A stretch of DNA of 6,934 nt from Tannerella sp. (GCA_031282485.1 JAITDQ010000198.1:1-6934); one strand, 5' to 3'. Shown: positions 1 through 6,934, counted from the stretch's first letter. The notes: generated by a model from the letters alone, not told the origin. Numbers and translations: made by a program.

Positions 1-2834
1 ATGCGGATTTGTATGAAATCACACTGAAGGAAGACACTCAAAGCCTGGAGGAAATCGTCGTTGTCGGCTACGGCACACAGAAAAAGGTGAATCTGACAGG
101 CGCCGTCGTTTCCGTCAATATTGCAGAGATGTCGGAAAGCCGCCCGATTACAAATGTTTCGTCCGCACTTTACGGGACGGCTCCGGGCGTGTATGTCAAT
201 TCGGCGAACAACCGGCCTTCGAATGCGGGAAGCGCCGATATCCTCGTTCGCGGACAAGGGACTTTGAACAATTCATCGCCTTTAGTGATTGTCGATGGCG
301 TGGAAAGTTCCATGAGCAGTGTGAACACGCAGGATATAGCCTCTATTTCCATTCTTAAAGACGCGTCCGCTTCCGCTATTTACGGCTCGCGGGCTGCGAA
401 CGGTGTCATCCTGATAACGACTAAGACCGGTTCAAAAGGCGCCATGAAGGTTGATTACAACGGCTATGTTTCGATTGAAACGTTGAACAAGCCGTTTGAC
501 CTTGTCTCGAATTATGCGGATTATATGGGCTACCTGAATGAAGGTCTGCTGAACAGCAACAAGCCGCGTCAATTTTCGGACGAAGTGATCGCCTTATGGA
601 GAAGCCATGAGAATGACGCAAATAAATTAATCTATCCGAACACGGATATTTTTGACGTTTACGGAACGGGCGTCGCGCAGTCGCATAACCTGTCCGTATC
701 GGGAGGATCGGAGCGGTTGACGTTCTTTTCCTCTTTCAATTATTTGAACAATCCCGGTATCCTTGAGAACACAGGATATGAGCGTTACTCGCTTCGTTCC
801 AATCTCAACGCCGACTTAAAAGAATGGTTCAGTATCGGTACAAACATCAGCGGTTATACCAGTAACAGTCCTATCATAAGCGATCAGGTGGATGATTTCT
901 ACACCTACGCCATGTCAGGCGGGAATCCGGGTATACCTTTATTAGACGATCAGAACCGTTTGGGCATTAATGCCAATGGGGAAGACGATCCGCAAAATGC
1001 GACGAATAACCCCTACGATCGTTTAAGAAACCGGGTGGGCGATATCCGCAATTACAACCTCAAAGCGCGTTTATCCGGACTCTTGACGCCGTTTAACGGA
1101 TTTTCCCTTCAGGCGTCTTATTCTTATGAGTTCTATAACCAGACAAAAACCAGTAAGCCGAATTTCGTCCCGATGTGGAACTTCCAGACGGGGGAACTGC
1201 ATACCGACGGTAAGGGACGTACCAGTATCACGAATCGTGACGAAAAACGGTTCCGGTACCAGGGCGACGTTATTGCCCGTTACGAAAACCGGTTCGTGGA
1301 ACAGAAACTGAGTTTCGGGATCATGGCCGGCGCCAGCCAAGAGCAGTTCCGCCGGCAGTATCATCAGTTCACGAAAATGGATCTGCTCGACCCGTCGTTG
1401 TGGGCTGTCAACGGAGCTATCGGCGAAACTTCGTCCGACGGGAACATGGTCGAATGGGCGATGCGTTCCGGGTTCGGACGTATCAATTTAGGTTGGGAAG
1501 ACCGCTATCTGCTCGAAGCAAGTCTTCGTTACGACGGCTCTTCGCGTTTTCTGGGCAATAACCGCTGGGGAACGTTCCCGTCTTTTTCGGCAGCATGGCG
1601 TGTCTCGGAAGAGGCGTTTATGAAAGATGTCCAATGGCTGAATAACCTGAAGGTGCGGGCTTCTTACGGTTCACTCGGTAATAATTCGCTGGGAGAAGAC
1701 AAAGACCTCGACGGCAATTATTCCGCCCTCTCGACGTATGCCCAGTCCAATTATGTATTGGGGAATAACGTAGTAATGGGACTGGCGCAAACAGCCCTTG
1801 CCAATGCATTGCTGCGCTGGGAGAAGACCAACAAGACCAACGTCGGACTGGACTTCAATATACTGAAGAACCGTTTAGGCGGTACGATTGATTATTTCTA
1901 CCAGTACACGAACGATATTTTGATAGATTTACCTGCGCCGCTTGTTCACGGCAATGCTTCGCTCCCGCGCCAAAATGCAGCGGCGGTAAGCAATAAGGGA
2001 ATTGAGGTGTCCATGACATGGAACGACCGCATAGGCAAGGATTTTTCGTACAATCTGGGCTTTAATATGACTTATATCAAGAACAATGTAGAGAAATTCA
2101 AAGGCAAAGAAAAATCGTTAAGCAGTGACCGCATGATTCTGGAAGGTTATCCGGTCAATACGCTCTATATCTTGGAGGTAGACAGGATTGTATCGAGCCA
2201 AGCCGATCTGGACTTCATCCAGTCAATGGCAGATAATGCGCCGGCCGGGAAGACCGTATTCCCGTACGGGAAGCCGGCAATGGGAGACATACTGTATAAG
2301 GATACCAACGGGGACGGTTTGATTAATGATGACGACCGGGTGGCGGTCGGCCGCGGCAAGACGCCGGAATATACGTACGGATTTTCGCTGGGCGCTTCGT
2401 GGAAGGGGCTGGATTTTTCCGTCCTGCTGCAAGGCATTGCCGGGCTTAAGGATTTGTTTTACACGAACCTGAACCGCTCGACCGTGCGTATGGGATATCA
2501 GCTGAACAAAGAAATCGTCGACGGCAGGTGGTACGAGGGCAGAACCACGCCGGCCAGATACCCGAGACTTTTGGATTACTCGGATACCCGGAACGACAGG
2601 ATGTCGACAATGTGGGTGGCCGATAAAGACTATCTGAAGATAAGAAACATCCAGCTGGGTTACACCTTGCCGGCGTCGCTGACACACAGGTTTATGATTG
2701 ACAGGCTGCGGTTTTACGGCAGTTTGGAAAACTTCTTTACATTCACAAAATGGAAAGGATATGACCCGGAAATTTCCGGCGTGACTTATCCCACCATGCG
2801 CGAAGCTGTATTCGGTATAAATGTATCCTTCTAA
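1..2834 (+). CDS. SusC/RagA-family TonB-dependent outer-membrane transporter, 5' truncated by window edge
   Basis: Outer-membrane beta-barrel that, with its SusD partner, imports oligosaccharides into the periplasm using TonB/ExbBD energy. The frame is open from base 3 to the TAA at 2832-2834, giving 943 residues without a start. A TTG at position 9 could pass as a start but is not credible. Typical family members exceed 1000 residues, so the signal peptide and most of the N-terminal carboxypeptidase-regulatory-like domain are missing. Fragment residues 16-24 (EEIVVVGYG) are the usual motif before the plug. The plug covers about residues 28-140 and includes the SusC signature (LVRGQGT, PLVIVDGV, SISILKDASASAIYGSRAANG). 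The rest is barrel, ending in the aromatic terminus FGINVSF. An Asp-rich DTNGDG loop lies at residues 767-772. The glycan substrate cannot be read from this protein alone. Family assignment is certain. Confidence 0.97.
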   Translation, partial: ADLYEITLKEDTQSLEEIVVVGYGTQKKVNLTGAVVSVNIAEMSESRPITNVSSALYGTAPGVYVNSANNRPSNAGSADILVRGQGTLNNSSPLVIVDGVESSMSSVNTQDIASISILKDASASAIYGSRAANGVILITTKTGSKGAMKVDYNGYVSIETLNKPFDLVSNYADYMGYLNEGLLNSNKPRQFSDEVIALWRSHENDANKLIYPNTDIFDVYGTGVAQSHNLSVSGGSERLTFFSSFNYLNNPGILENTGYERYSLRSNLNADLKEWFSIGTNISGYTSNSPIISDQVDDFYTYAMSGGNPGIPLLDDQNRLGINANGEDDPQNATNNPYDRLRNRVGDIRNYNLKARLSGLLTPFNGFSLQASYSYEFYNQTKTSKPNFVPMWNFQTGELHTDGKGRTSITNRDEKRFRYQGDVIARYENRFVEQKLSFGIMAGASQEQFRRQYHQFTKMDLLDPSLWAVNGAIGETSSDGNMVEWAMRSGFGRINLGWEDRYLLEASLRYDGSSRFLGNNRWGTFPSFSAAWRVSEEAFMKDVQWLNNLKVRASYGSLGNNSLGEDKDLDGNYSALSTYAQSNYVLGNNVVMGLAQTALANALLRWEKTNKTNVGLDFNILKNRLGGTIDYFYQYTNDILIDLPAPLVHGNASLPRQNAAAVSNKGIEVSMTWNDRIGKDFSYNLGFNMTYIKNNVEKFKGKEKSLSSDRMILEGYPVNTLYILEVDRIVSSQADLDFIQSMADNAPAGKTVFPYGKPAMGDILYKDTNGDGLINDDDRVAVGRGKTPEYTYGFSLGASWKGLDFSVLLQGIAGLKDLFYTNLNRSTVRMGYQLNKEIVDGRWYEGRTTPARYPRLLDYSDTRNDRMSTMWVADKDYLKIRNIQLGYTLPASLTHRFMIDRLRFYGSLENFFTFTKWKGYDPEISGVTYPTMREAVFGINVSF

Positions 2835-2864
2835 AATGTCTAATCTTTTTACAAAACAAGAGCT

Positions 2865-4595
2865 ATGAAAAAAAATATATTGTTATTAATGCTTGCATCG
2901 CTGACAGGATTTACGGCATGCTATGATTTGGACAGAGCGCCATTCGACCAGCCGAGTTCCTCTACCTTCTGGAAAAACGAAGACCAGTGCGAACAGGGTC
3001 TAATGGGGATTTACGCTACATTTAAAAAAGATGACCTGTTCGGAAAACAGTTCCTCCTTGATATTAATTCGGACGTCGCCAGCGGTTACGACCAGTATGA
3101 GGCGTTGCAGCTGGGGACATGCACGCCCGCAACCGGCTTCCTGAACAGTAAATGGCAGAACGGCTACAATACCGTCCAAGCGGCTAACTTAGCCATCCGC
3201 AGTATTTCGGAAGCCCCCGATATCGACGCTACGACCCGCACGCGGCTTGTCGGCGAGGCAAAATTCCTGCGTGCACTGGCCTATTTCCACCTCATGGATT
3301 ATTTCGGCGGATTGCCTTTGTATGATGAAAAAACCAATCTGGAAACGGACATAAACAGCCTCCTGCTGACAAGAAGTTCGCTCGAGGAGACACGCGCTTT
3401 TATCATCAAAGACTTGCAGGATGCGGCAGCCGCCGGCCTGCCCGATAAATGGCCGGCCGACAAATATGGCCGTGCGACCGGCAGTTCGGTTTACGCCCTG
3501 TTGGGAAAAGTCCGGCTCTACAATAAGGAGTACAACGAAGCGATCACGGCATTCGAACAGGTTTTGGACTCGAAATACGGCCACGCGCTGCATCCCGATT
3601 TCGCGGAACTGTTCAGCCCGTCGGGCAAAGGGTCTTCCGAAATGATTTTTTGTATCGTCAATTCGGGCGGCGTAGGACGGAATTACGGGATGCCTTTCGC
3701 TTTTTTTGCCGGTACAAGGAACAGCTTCGGGAGTTGCTGGAACAATACCGTTCCGTCGACGACGCTGGGCGAAATGTACGAATACAAAGACGGCCGCCCG
3801 TTCGACTGGGATGAACTCTTCCCCGGTTTCAACGCCAACACGGACGTTCGCGAGCGCGTCCTGCGCGTAACCGTAAACAACGCCGGTACGGCAATCCTGA
3901 ACATGCCCGAAGAGGCGCAAAAGGTGAAGGATATGTACGAACAGCGCGACCCCCGCTTTGCCGCCACCGTTATTGCACCGTATATGATTTATAAGGGCTG
4001 GTACTCGAATGCGCCGAAAGACATGCTGTTCGTTTTTGCCAAAAATGAAAGCGGAGGTATCATGAACCTGAACGAAGCAAACGGCTTTATGCGTAATAAC
4101 CGCGGAGGATGGGAAACGTATTTCTGGAAGAAATTCATACCCGAATATAACTGGGATGGCGCCATAACCGACCGCGCCCATACGCCGGTCAACTATCCGG
4201 TCATCCGTTTGGCGGATGTTTACCTCATGCTGGCGGAATGTTATAACGAAACAGGCGACCGGGTGAAGGCCGTTGAATACATCAACCGGGTACGTGCCCG
4301 TGCCGGTGTGGCCGCGATAAACAGCGGGCCGGATTACTTGGCGGCGCAGACAAAAGACGAAGTTTTCCGGCGTATCTTCCGCGAAAGAGCTTTCGAGCTT
4401 GCCAACGAAGGCCTCCGCGACAGCGACCTGCGGCGTTGGCGACTTTCTCATCAGCTGTTAAACAAAGATGATTACGGCATAACGGGAAAACGTCTGTTCA
4501 CCCGCGTATTCAAGGAAAACCGGGATTACCTGTGGCCTGTACCGGCCGACGAAATAGACCGGAATAAAAAACTGGATCAAAATCCGGGCTGGTAA
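2865..4595 (+). CDS. SusD/RagB-family outer-membrane glycan-binding lipoprotein
   Basis: Surface lipoprotein that caps the SusC barrel and helps capture glycan. It is complete at 576 residues, a normal length for the family. The ATG at 2865 is followed by a lipoprotein signal peptide: MKKN, a hydrophobic stretch, then FTAC with the lipidated Cys at residue 19. Phe at -3 of the lipobox is slightly atypical. The acidic residues after the Cys (YDLDR) fit a surface-export signal, by inference. SusD hallmarks are visible. These are the helical segment at about 127-150 (GEAKFLRALAYFHLMDYFGG), the segment at about 444-482 (YPVIRLADVYLMLAE, then NRVRARAG), RERAFELANEG-LRDSDLRRW, and the terminal LWPVPADEID...LDQNPGW. 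It starts 30 bases after the susC-like stop, so the two are almost certainly cotranscribed. The leader is A-rich (ACAAAACAAGAGCT) with no clear Shine-Dalgarno, as is normal for Bacteroidota. Ligand specificity is unknown. Confidence 0.97.
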   Translation: MKKNILLLMLASLTGFTACYDLDRAPFDQPSSSTFWKNEDQCEQGLMGIYATFKKDDLFGKQFLLDINSDVASGYDQYEALQLGTCTPATGFLNSKWQNGYNTVQAANLAIRSISEAPDIDATTRTRLVGEAKFLRALAYFHLMDYFGGLPLYDEKTNLETDINSLLLTRSSLEETRAFIIKDLQDAAAAGLPDKWPADKYGRATGSSVYALLGKVRLYNKEYNEAITAFEQVLDSKYGHALHPDFAELFSPSGKGSSEMIFCIVNSGGVGRNYGMPFAFFAGTRNSFGSCWNNTVPSTTLGEMYEYKDGRPFDWDELFPGFNANTDVRERVLRVTVNNAGTAILNMPEEAQKVKDMYEQRDPRFAATVIAPYMIYKGWYSNAPKDMLFVFAKNESGGIMNLNEANGFMRNNRGGWETYFWKKFIPEYNWDGAITDRAHTPVNYPVIRLADVYLMLAECYNETGDRVKAVEYINRVRARAGVAAINSGPDYLAAQTKDEVFRRIFRERAFELANEGLRDSDLRRWRLSHQLLNKDDYGITGKRLFTRVFKENRDYLWPVPADEIDRNKKLDQNPGW

Positions 4596-4612
4596 AAACA
4601 ATATGGAGACGG

Positions 4613-4653
4613 GAAGGGCAGGGCAGGAGTTTGGCAAACTGCCCTTCTTTTTT
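4613..4653 (+). terminator. Intrinsic terminator or attenuator hairpin between the SusD-like gene and GH88
   Basis: GAAGGGCAG (4613-4621) pairs perfectly over 9 bp with CTGCCCTTC (4639-4647), and six T follow at once (4648-4653). An alternative fold keeps the 7-bp base GAAGGGC/GCCCTTC and adds an inner AGTTT/AAACT hairpin (4628-4632 with 4636-4640, loop GGC). A repeated GGGCAG (4616-4621 and 4621-4626) allows a further register. The element begins 17 bases after the susD-like stop, and its T-run ends 22 bases before the GH88 start. That leaves no room for a promoter behind it, so readthrough is the likely route to GH88 expression. A 3'-end mRNA-stabilising stem is an alternative role. Confidence 0.8.
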
Positions 4654-4675
4654 CCTGTTAACATGCAATAAAGTT

Positions 4676-5881
4676 ATGAATAAGTTTTCTATACTGTTGA
4701 TTTTTTCTGTCATCCTGTTGGCCTGTGCGGTTTCGACGAAGGATGAACAGCCGGATTTTGTTTCGGAAAACAGTACGTTTGCACGGCAGCAGATCGGCGG
4801 GGCGATTGATGTGATTGAACGGAGCGGCAGGGTGTTGAACCCGGTGAAGCTGAATGTCGACGGAACGGTGTATTATTGCGACTATACCGACTGGCGGAGC
4901 GGTTTTTTCCCCGGCTCGGTGTGGTACCTGTACGAACTTACCGGCGATCCGTCCCTACTTCCGCTTGCGGAAAAATATACCCGGGCGATAAAGGAAGCGC
5001 AGCATCTGACGTGGCATCACGACACGGGATTCATTATCGGCTGCAGCTTCGGAAATGCGCAACGGCTCACCCCCCGCCCGGAATACAGGGCGGTGATCGT
5101 ACAGGCTGCCCGTTCGCTGGCTACCCGTTTCCGCGAAGCGCCGGGCGTCATTCAGTCGTGGAATACGGATCGCGGCTGGCAGGCCGAACGCGGCTGGGAA
5201 TGTCCGGTGATCATCGACAACATGATGAACCTTGAGCTGCTCTTCGAGGCAACACGGTTTACCGGCGATTCCACGTTCCATAAAATTGCGGTTTCGCACG
5301 CAGACCGTACCTTGCAGGAAGGTTTCCATCCCGACGGCAGCTGTTATCACGTGATTGATTACAGCCTGAGCGACGGCGCTGTCCGCCACCGCCACACGGC
5401 GCAGGGCTATTCGCACGAATCGGCTTGGAGCCGCGGCCAAGCCTGGGCTATTTATGGCTACACGGTATGCTTCCGCATGACGGGCGACCGGAAATATCTC
5501 GACCGGGCGATAAAGACGTTCTGTTTCATGCGCGACCACCCTCGTATGCCAGCAGATAAAATCCCCTACTGGGACATGGATGCGCCCGGCATACCGGACG
5601 AACCGCGCGACGCCTCTTCGGCAGCCTGCATCGCCGCCGCACTGTACGAGATAAGTACAACGGACGTCCCGGATGCGGAATCTTACACCGCCTATGCGGA
5701 CAGCATCATGACGTCGCTCGCCTCGCCTGCCTACCGCGCCGAGCCGGGTACAAACGGCCATTTCCTCCTGAAACATTCGGTCGGAAGCATCCCTCACAAT
5801 TCGGAAATCGACGTGCCGCTCAATTATGCCGATTACTATTTCCTTGAAGCGCTAAAACGGAAGAAGGAAAAGAATGTATGA
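4676..5881 (+). CDS. GH88-family unsaturated glucuronyl hydrolase, lipoprotein
   Basis: Removes the 4,5-unsaturated uronic acid from the non-reducing end of lyase-made oligosaccharides; the released sugar rearranges to a keto-acid for uronate catabolism. I chose the ATG at 4676 (401 residues). An in-frame TTG at 4631 would add 15 residues but sits inside the terminator hairpin and spoils the signal peptide. The N-terminus is a lipoprotein signal with LLAC, lipid Cys 17. The (alpha/alpha)6-barrel motifs appear in order: SGFFPGSVW (75-83), HHDTGF with Asp116, VIIDNMMNLELLF with Asp181, YHVIDY with His225, and QGYSHESAWSRGQAW with Gln243, Trp251, Arg253 and Trp257. From memory of the Bacillus GL1 enzyme, these match Asp88, Asp149, His193, Gln211, Trp219, Arg221 and Trp225. 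Spacing from Asp181 onward is identical, and about four residues are inserted before it. The active site looks intact. GH105 is the main alternative, but the QGY...W.RGQAW spacing favours GH88. Exact substrate is unknown. Confidence 0.93.
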   Translation: MNKFSILLIFSVILLACAVSTKDEQPDFVSENSTFARQQIGGAIDVIERSGRVLNPVKLNVDGTVYYCDYTDWRSGFFPGSVWYLYELTGDPSLLPLAEKYTRAIKEAQHLTWHHDTGFIIGCSFGNAQRLTPRPEYRAVIVQAARSLATRFREAPGVIQSWNTDRGWQAERGWECPVIIDNMMNLELLFEATRFTGDSTFHKIAVSHADRTLQEGFHPDGSCYHVIDYSLSDGAVRHRHTAQGYSHESAWSRGQAWAIYGYTVCFRMTGDRKYLDRAIKTFCFMRDHPRMPADKIPYWDMDAPGIPDEPRDASSAACIAAALYEISTTDVPDAESYTAYADSIMTSLASPAYRAEPGTNGHFLLKHSVGSIPHNSEIDVPLNYADYYFLEALKRKKEKNV

Positions 5882-5890
5882 GTTTTTGAC

Positions 5891-5923
5891 TTTCTGCCGA
5901 TAGCAGAAATTAATTTTCTTTTG
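5891..5923 (+). terminator. Probable intrinsic terminator after GH88
   Basis: TTTCTGC (5891-5897) and GCAGAAA (5903-5909) form a perfect 7-bp stem with a 5-base loop (CGATA). The tail TTAATTTTCTTTTG is T-rich but interrupted. The stem starts 10 bases after the GH88 stop codon, the usual place for a terminator. It has only three G-C pairs, so it is weaker than the upstream hairpin. The opposite strand has no T-run after the stem, so it would act only on + strand transcripts. Its tail overlaps the upstream box of the next promoter. Confidence 0.6.
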
Positions 5924-5952
5924 TCGAAATTCAATTATTACCGTTATATTTG
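5920..5952 (+). promoter_or_regulatory. Bacteroidota housekeeping-sigma promoter for the terminal hydrolase gene
   Basis: TTTG at 5920-5923 and TATATTTG at 5945-5952 match the known Bacteroides consensus (TTTG near -33 and TAnnTTTG near -7), with a 21-base spacer, inside the accepted 19-21 range. The surrounding sequence is strongly A+T-rich, unlike the coding DNA on either side. Transcription would start near 5958-5960, leaving an untranslated leader of about 28-30 bases before the ATG at 5988. I see no operator repeat beside it. Confidence 0.72.
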
Positions 5953-5987
5953 CAAATTATTTTGTAATTGTTCAATAATTCATCCGG

Positions 5988-6934
5988 ATGAAATATTTCA
6001 TACGAATAAAAAATTTTAAAGGCAGTATGGCGCTTGCAGTTTGTTTTCTTCATCGTCTTTGGCGTGAACAGTGTTTTTATGCTTGTTTCTTATTAAGCGG
6101 TACGGTTTGTGCCCTGCTGATAGCCGGATGCAAAGATAAGGAAATTGTTATTGACGAAGACAGTCTCCCTGTGAAAAATGCCAATGAGACGGTAAATCCA
6201 TATACCGGCTATTTCCGGTATGGTTCCAATATGGGATACGTGAACGGGAACTGGTTGGATCAGGATGTAGCCGATGTGCTGGTCGGCTCTCAGGAAAAGA
6301 ATCTGGAAGGCGTAGGTGTCAACAGCCTGCGACCGGCATTGCCGGAATCTTTTCTGGAAGACTGGAGCTACGACATACGGACTGATGCTTTTGAATATTA
6401 TGAGCATATAGGCGCCGTGCACAACGTGGTCTTCATTGGAGACAGCCCCAGCGACCAACATCGCGACGAAACCGTGTATTCTTCCGGCACGCCCTCCGAA
6501 TCATTCAAGAACCTGTACGAACCGGTCTGGGACAACGGAGAAAACGGAACGCCGGTGAACGACAATAACTTTTACGCCCTGTATGTCTATAAAACGGTGC
6601 AGGAGTACGGCAAAAACGTCAAATTCTGGGAAATAAAAAACGAACCCGATTTCACGTATGGCGTGGCGGAGACCGACGGGTGGTGGAACCGTGACCCCGA
6701 ACCGCGATTGCTGGAGAACTGGCACGCGCCCGTCCAGCATTATGTGCGTCTGCTGCGCGTGTCTTACGAAGTCATCAAGCATGTTGACCCCGACGCATTC
6801 GTATGCGTGGGCGGTATCGGATATGCAAGTTTTCTGGATGCCGTGCTGCGCAACACCGACAATCCGGACGGCGGTAAGGTGACGCCGGAATATCCCTGCG
6901 GCGGCGGCGCATGGTTCGACTGTCTGAGTTTTCA
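5988..6934 (+). CDS. Putative clan GH-A-like glycoside hydrolase lipoprotein, family unassigned, 3' truncated by window edge
   Basis: The frame is open from the ATG at 5988 to the window end: 315 complete codons, no stop. A lipoprotein signal ends in LIAGC with Cys 48, followed by KDKE, which may be a surface-export signal. The stretch before the hydrophobic core is long (about 28 residues with several basic ones). The ATG at 6027 (Met14) is thus a possible alternative start, though the promoter spacing suits 5988. The mature part begins near NPYTGYFRYGSNMG and contains SLRPALPESFL, VVFIGDSPSDQHRDE, WDNGENGTPVND and KFWEIKNEPDF. The last resembles the end of beta-strand 4 in clan GH-A TIM barrels, with Asn218-Glu219 as the acid/base pair. 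The following Trp-rich segment and HYVRLLRVSYEVIKHVDPD also fit a barrel hydrolase. The nucleophile would lie beyond the edge. Families such as GH5, GH30, GH39 and GH79 share this fold, and I cannot choose among them. A role on the PUL's glycan is inferred from location only. Confidence 0.75.
   Translation, partial: MKYFIRIKNFKGSMALAVCFLHRLWREQCFYACFLLSGTVCALLIAGCKDKEIVIDEDSLPVKNANETVNPYTGYFRYGSNMGYVNGNWLDQDVADVLVGSQEKNLEGVGVNSLRPALPESFLEDWSYDIRTDAFEYYEHIGAVHNVVFIGDSPSDQHRDETVYSSGTPSESFKNLYEPVWDNGENGTPVNDNNFYALYVYKTVQEYGKNVKFWEIKNEPDFTYGVAETDGWWNRDPEPRLLENWHAPVQHYVRLLRVSYEVIKHVDPDAFVCVGGIGYASFLDAVLRNTDNPDGGKVTPEYPCGGGAWFDCLSF

Noticed and set aside
9..11. TTG as the start of the SusC-type gene
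   Set aside because: The frame is open to the window edge and the protein would begin at the end of the N-terminal domain with no signal peptide. The true start lies upstream of the window.
3189..4451. A 420-codon open frame on the - strand, antisense to the SusD-like gene
   Set aside because: It lies entirely within a gene whose + strand product matches SusD from end to end. Its translation shows no recognisable domain or signal peptide. Long antisense frames are expected where + strand codon use avoids the relevant reverse-complement stops.
4631..4675. Upstream TTG start for GH88, adding 15 residues
   Set aside because: It falls within the terminator hairpin and would put a non-signal sequence ahead of a good lipoprotein signal peptide that starts at the ATG at 4676.
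4955..5797. A 280-codon open frame on the - strand, antisense to GH88
   Set aside because: The sense strand encodes GH88 with its active-site motifs intact. The antisense product is rich in Arg, Val and Ala without motif structure, typical of a G+C-rich shadow frame.
5944..5987. Possible riboswitch or structured leader before the last gene
   Set aside because: The predicted leader is only about 30 bases, A+T-rich, and shows no stable stem or conserved riboswitch core.
6093..6782. Two - strand open frames (6093-6461 and 6501-6782) opposite the last gene
   Set aside because: They oppose a continuous + strand frame with a lipobox, a plausible catalytic motif and a promoter in front. Neither shows its own promoter or a recognisable domain.

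Overview
The window reads as a piece of a polysaccharide utilization locus (PUL) from a Bacteroidota organism, probably Bacteroidales. The evidence is an adjacent SusC/SusD pair, lipoprotein signals on every visible N-terminus, weak or absent Shine-Dalgarno sequences, and one promoter candidate of the Bacteroidota type (TTTG, 21-nt spacer, TAnnTTTG). By eye, base composition is close to half G+C overall. It is richer in G+C in the third gene and clearly A+T-rich in the last intergenic gap. Genus cannot be fixed from this.

All supported genes lie on the + strand. Positions 1-2834 hold a SusC/RagA-type TonB-dependent outer-membrane transporter that has lost its 5' end to the window edge. After 30 bases comes a complete SusD/RagB-type glycan-binding lipoprotein (2865-4595). 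An 80-base gap then contains a strong intrinsic-terminator-like hairpin (4613-4653). A GH88-type unsaturated glucuronyl hydrolase lipoprotein follows (4676-5881). The next 106 bases hold a second small terminator-like hairpin (5891-5909 plus a T-rich tail), which runs directly into a promoter (5920-5952). The last gene (5988 to the window end) encodes a lipoprotein that looks like a TIM-barrel glycoside hydrolase of the clan GH-A type. It is cut off by the 3' edge, and I cannot place it in a family.

Working model: the SusC/SusD complex captures an oligosaccharide at the cell surface and imports it using TonB energy. The GH88 enzyme removes a terminal 4,5-unsaturated uronic acid, a group that only a polysaccharide lyase generates. 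The substrate is therefore probably a uronic-acid-containing glycan such as a glycosaminoglycan, but no lyase, sulfatase or regulator lies inside the window. The last gene may supply another hydrolytic step. The hairpin between susD and GH88 suggests that enzyme expression is set below that of the transporter pair. The final gene appears to have its own transcription start.

I saw no tRNA, rRNA, CRISPR array, insertion sequence or attachment site. The window looks like an ordinary PUL segment rather than a new kind of system. The points most worth following are the unassigned hydrolase and the layout of terminators and promoter.
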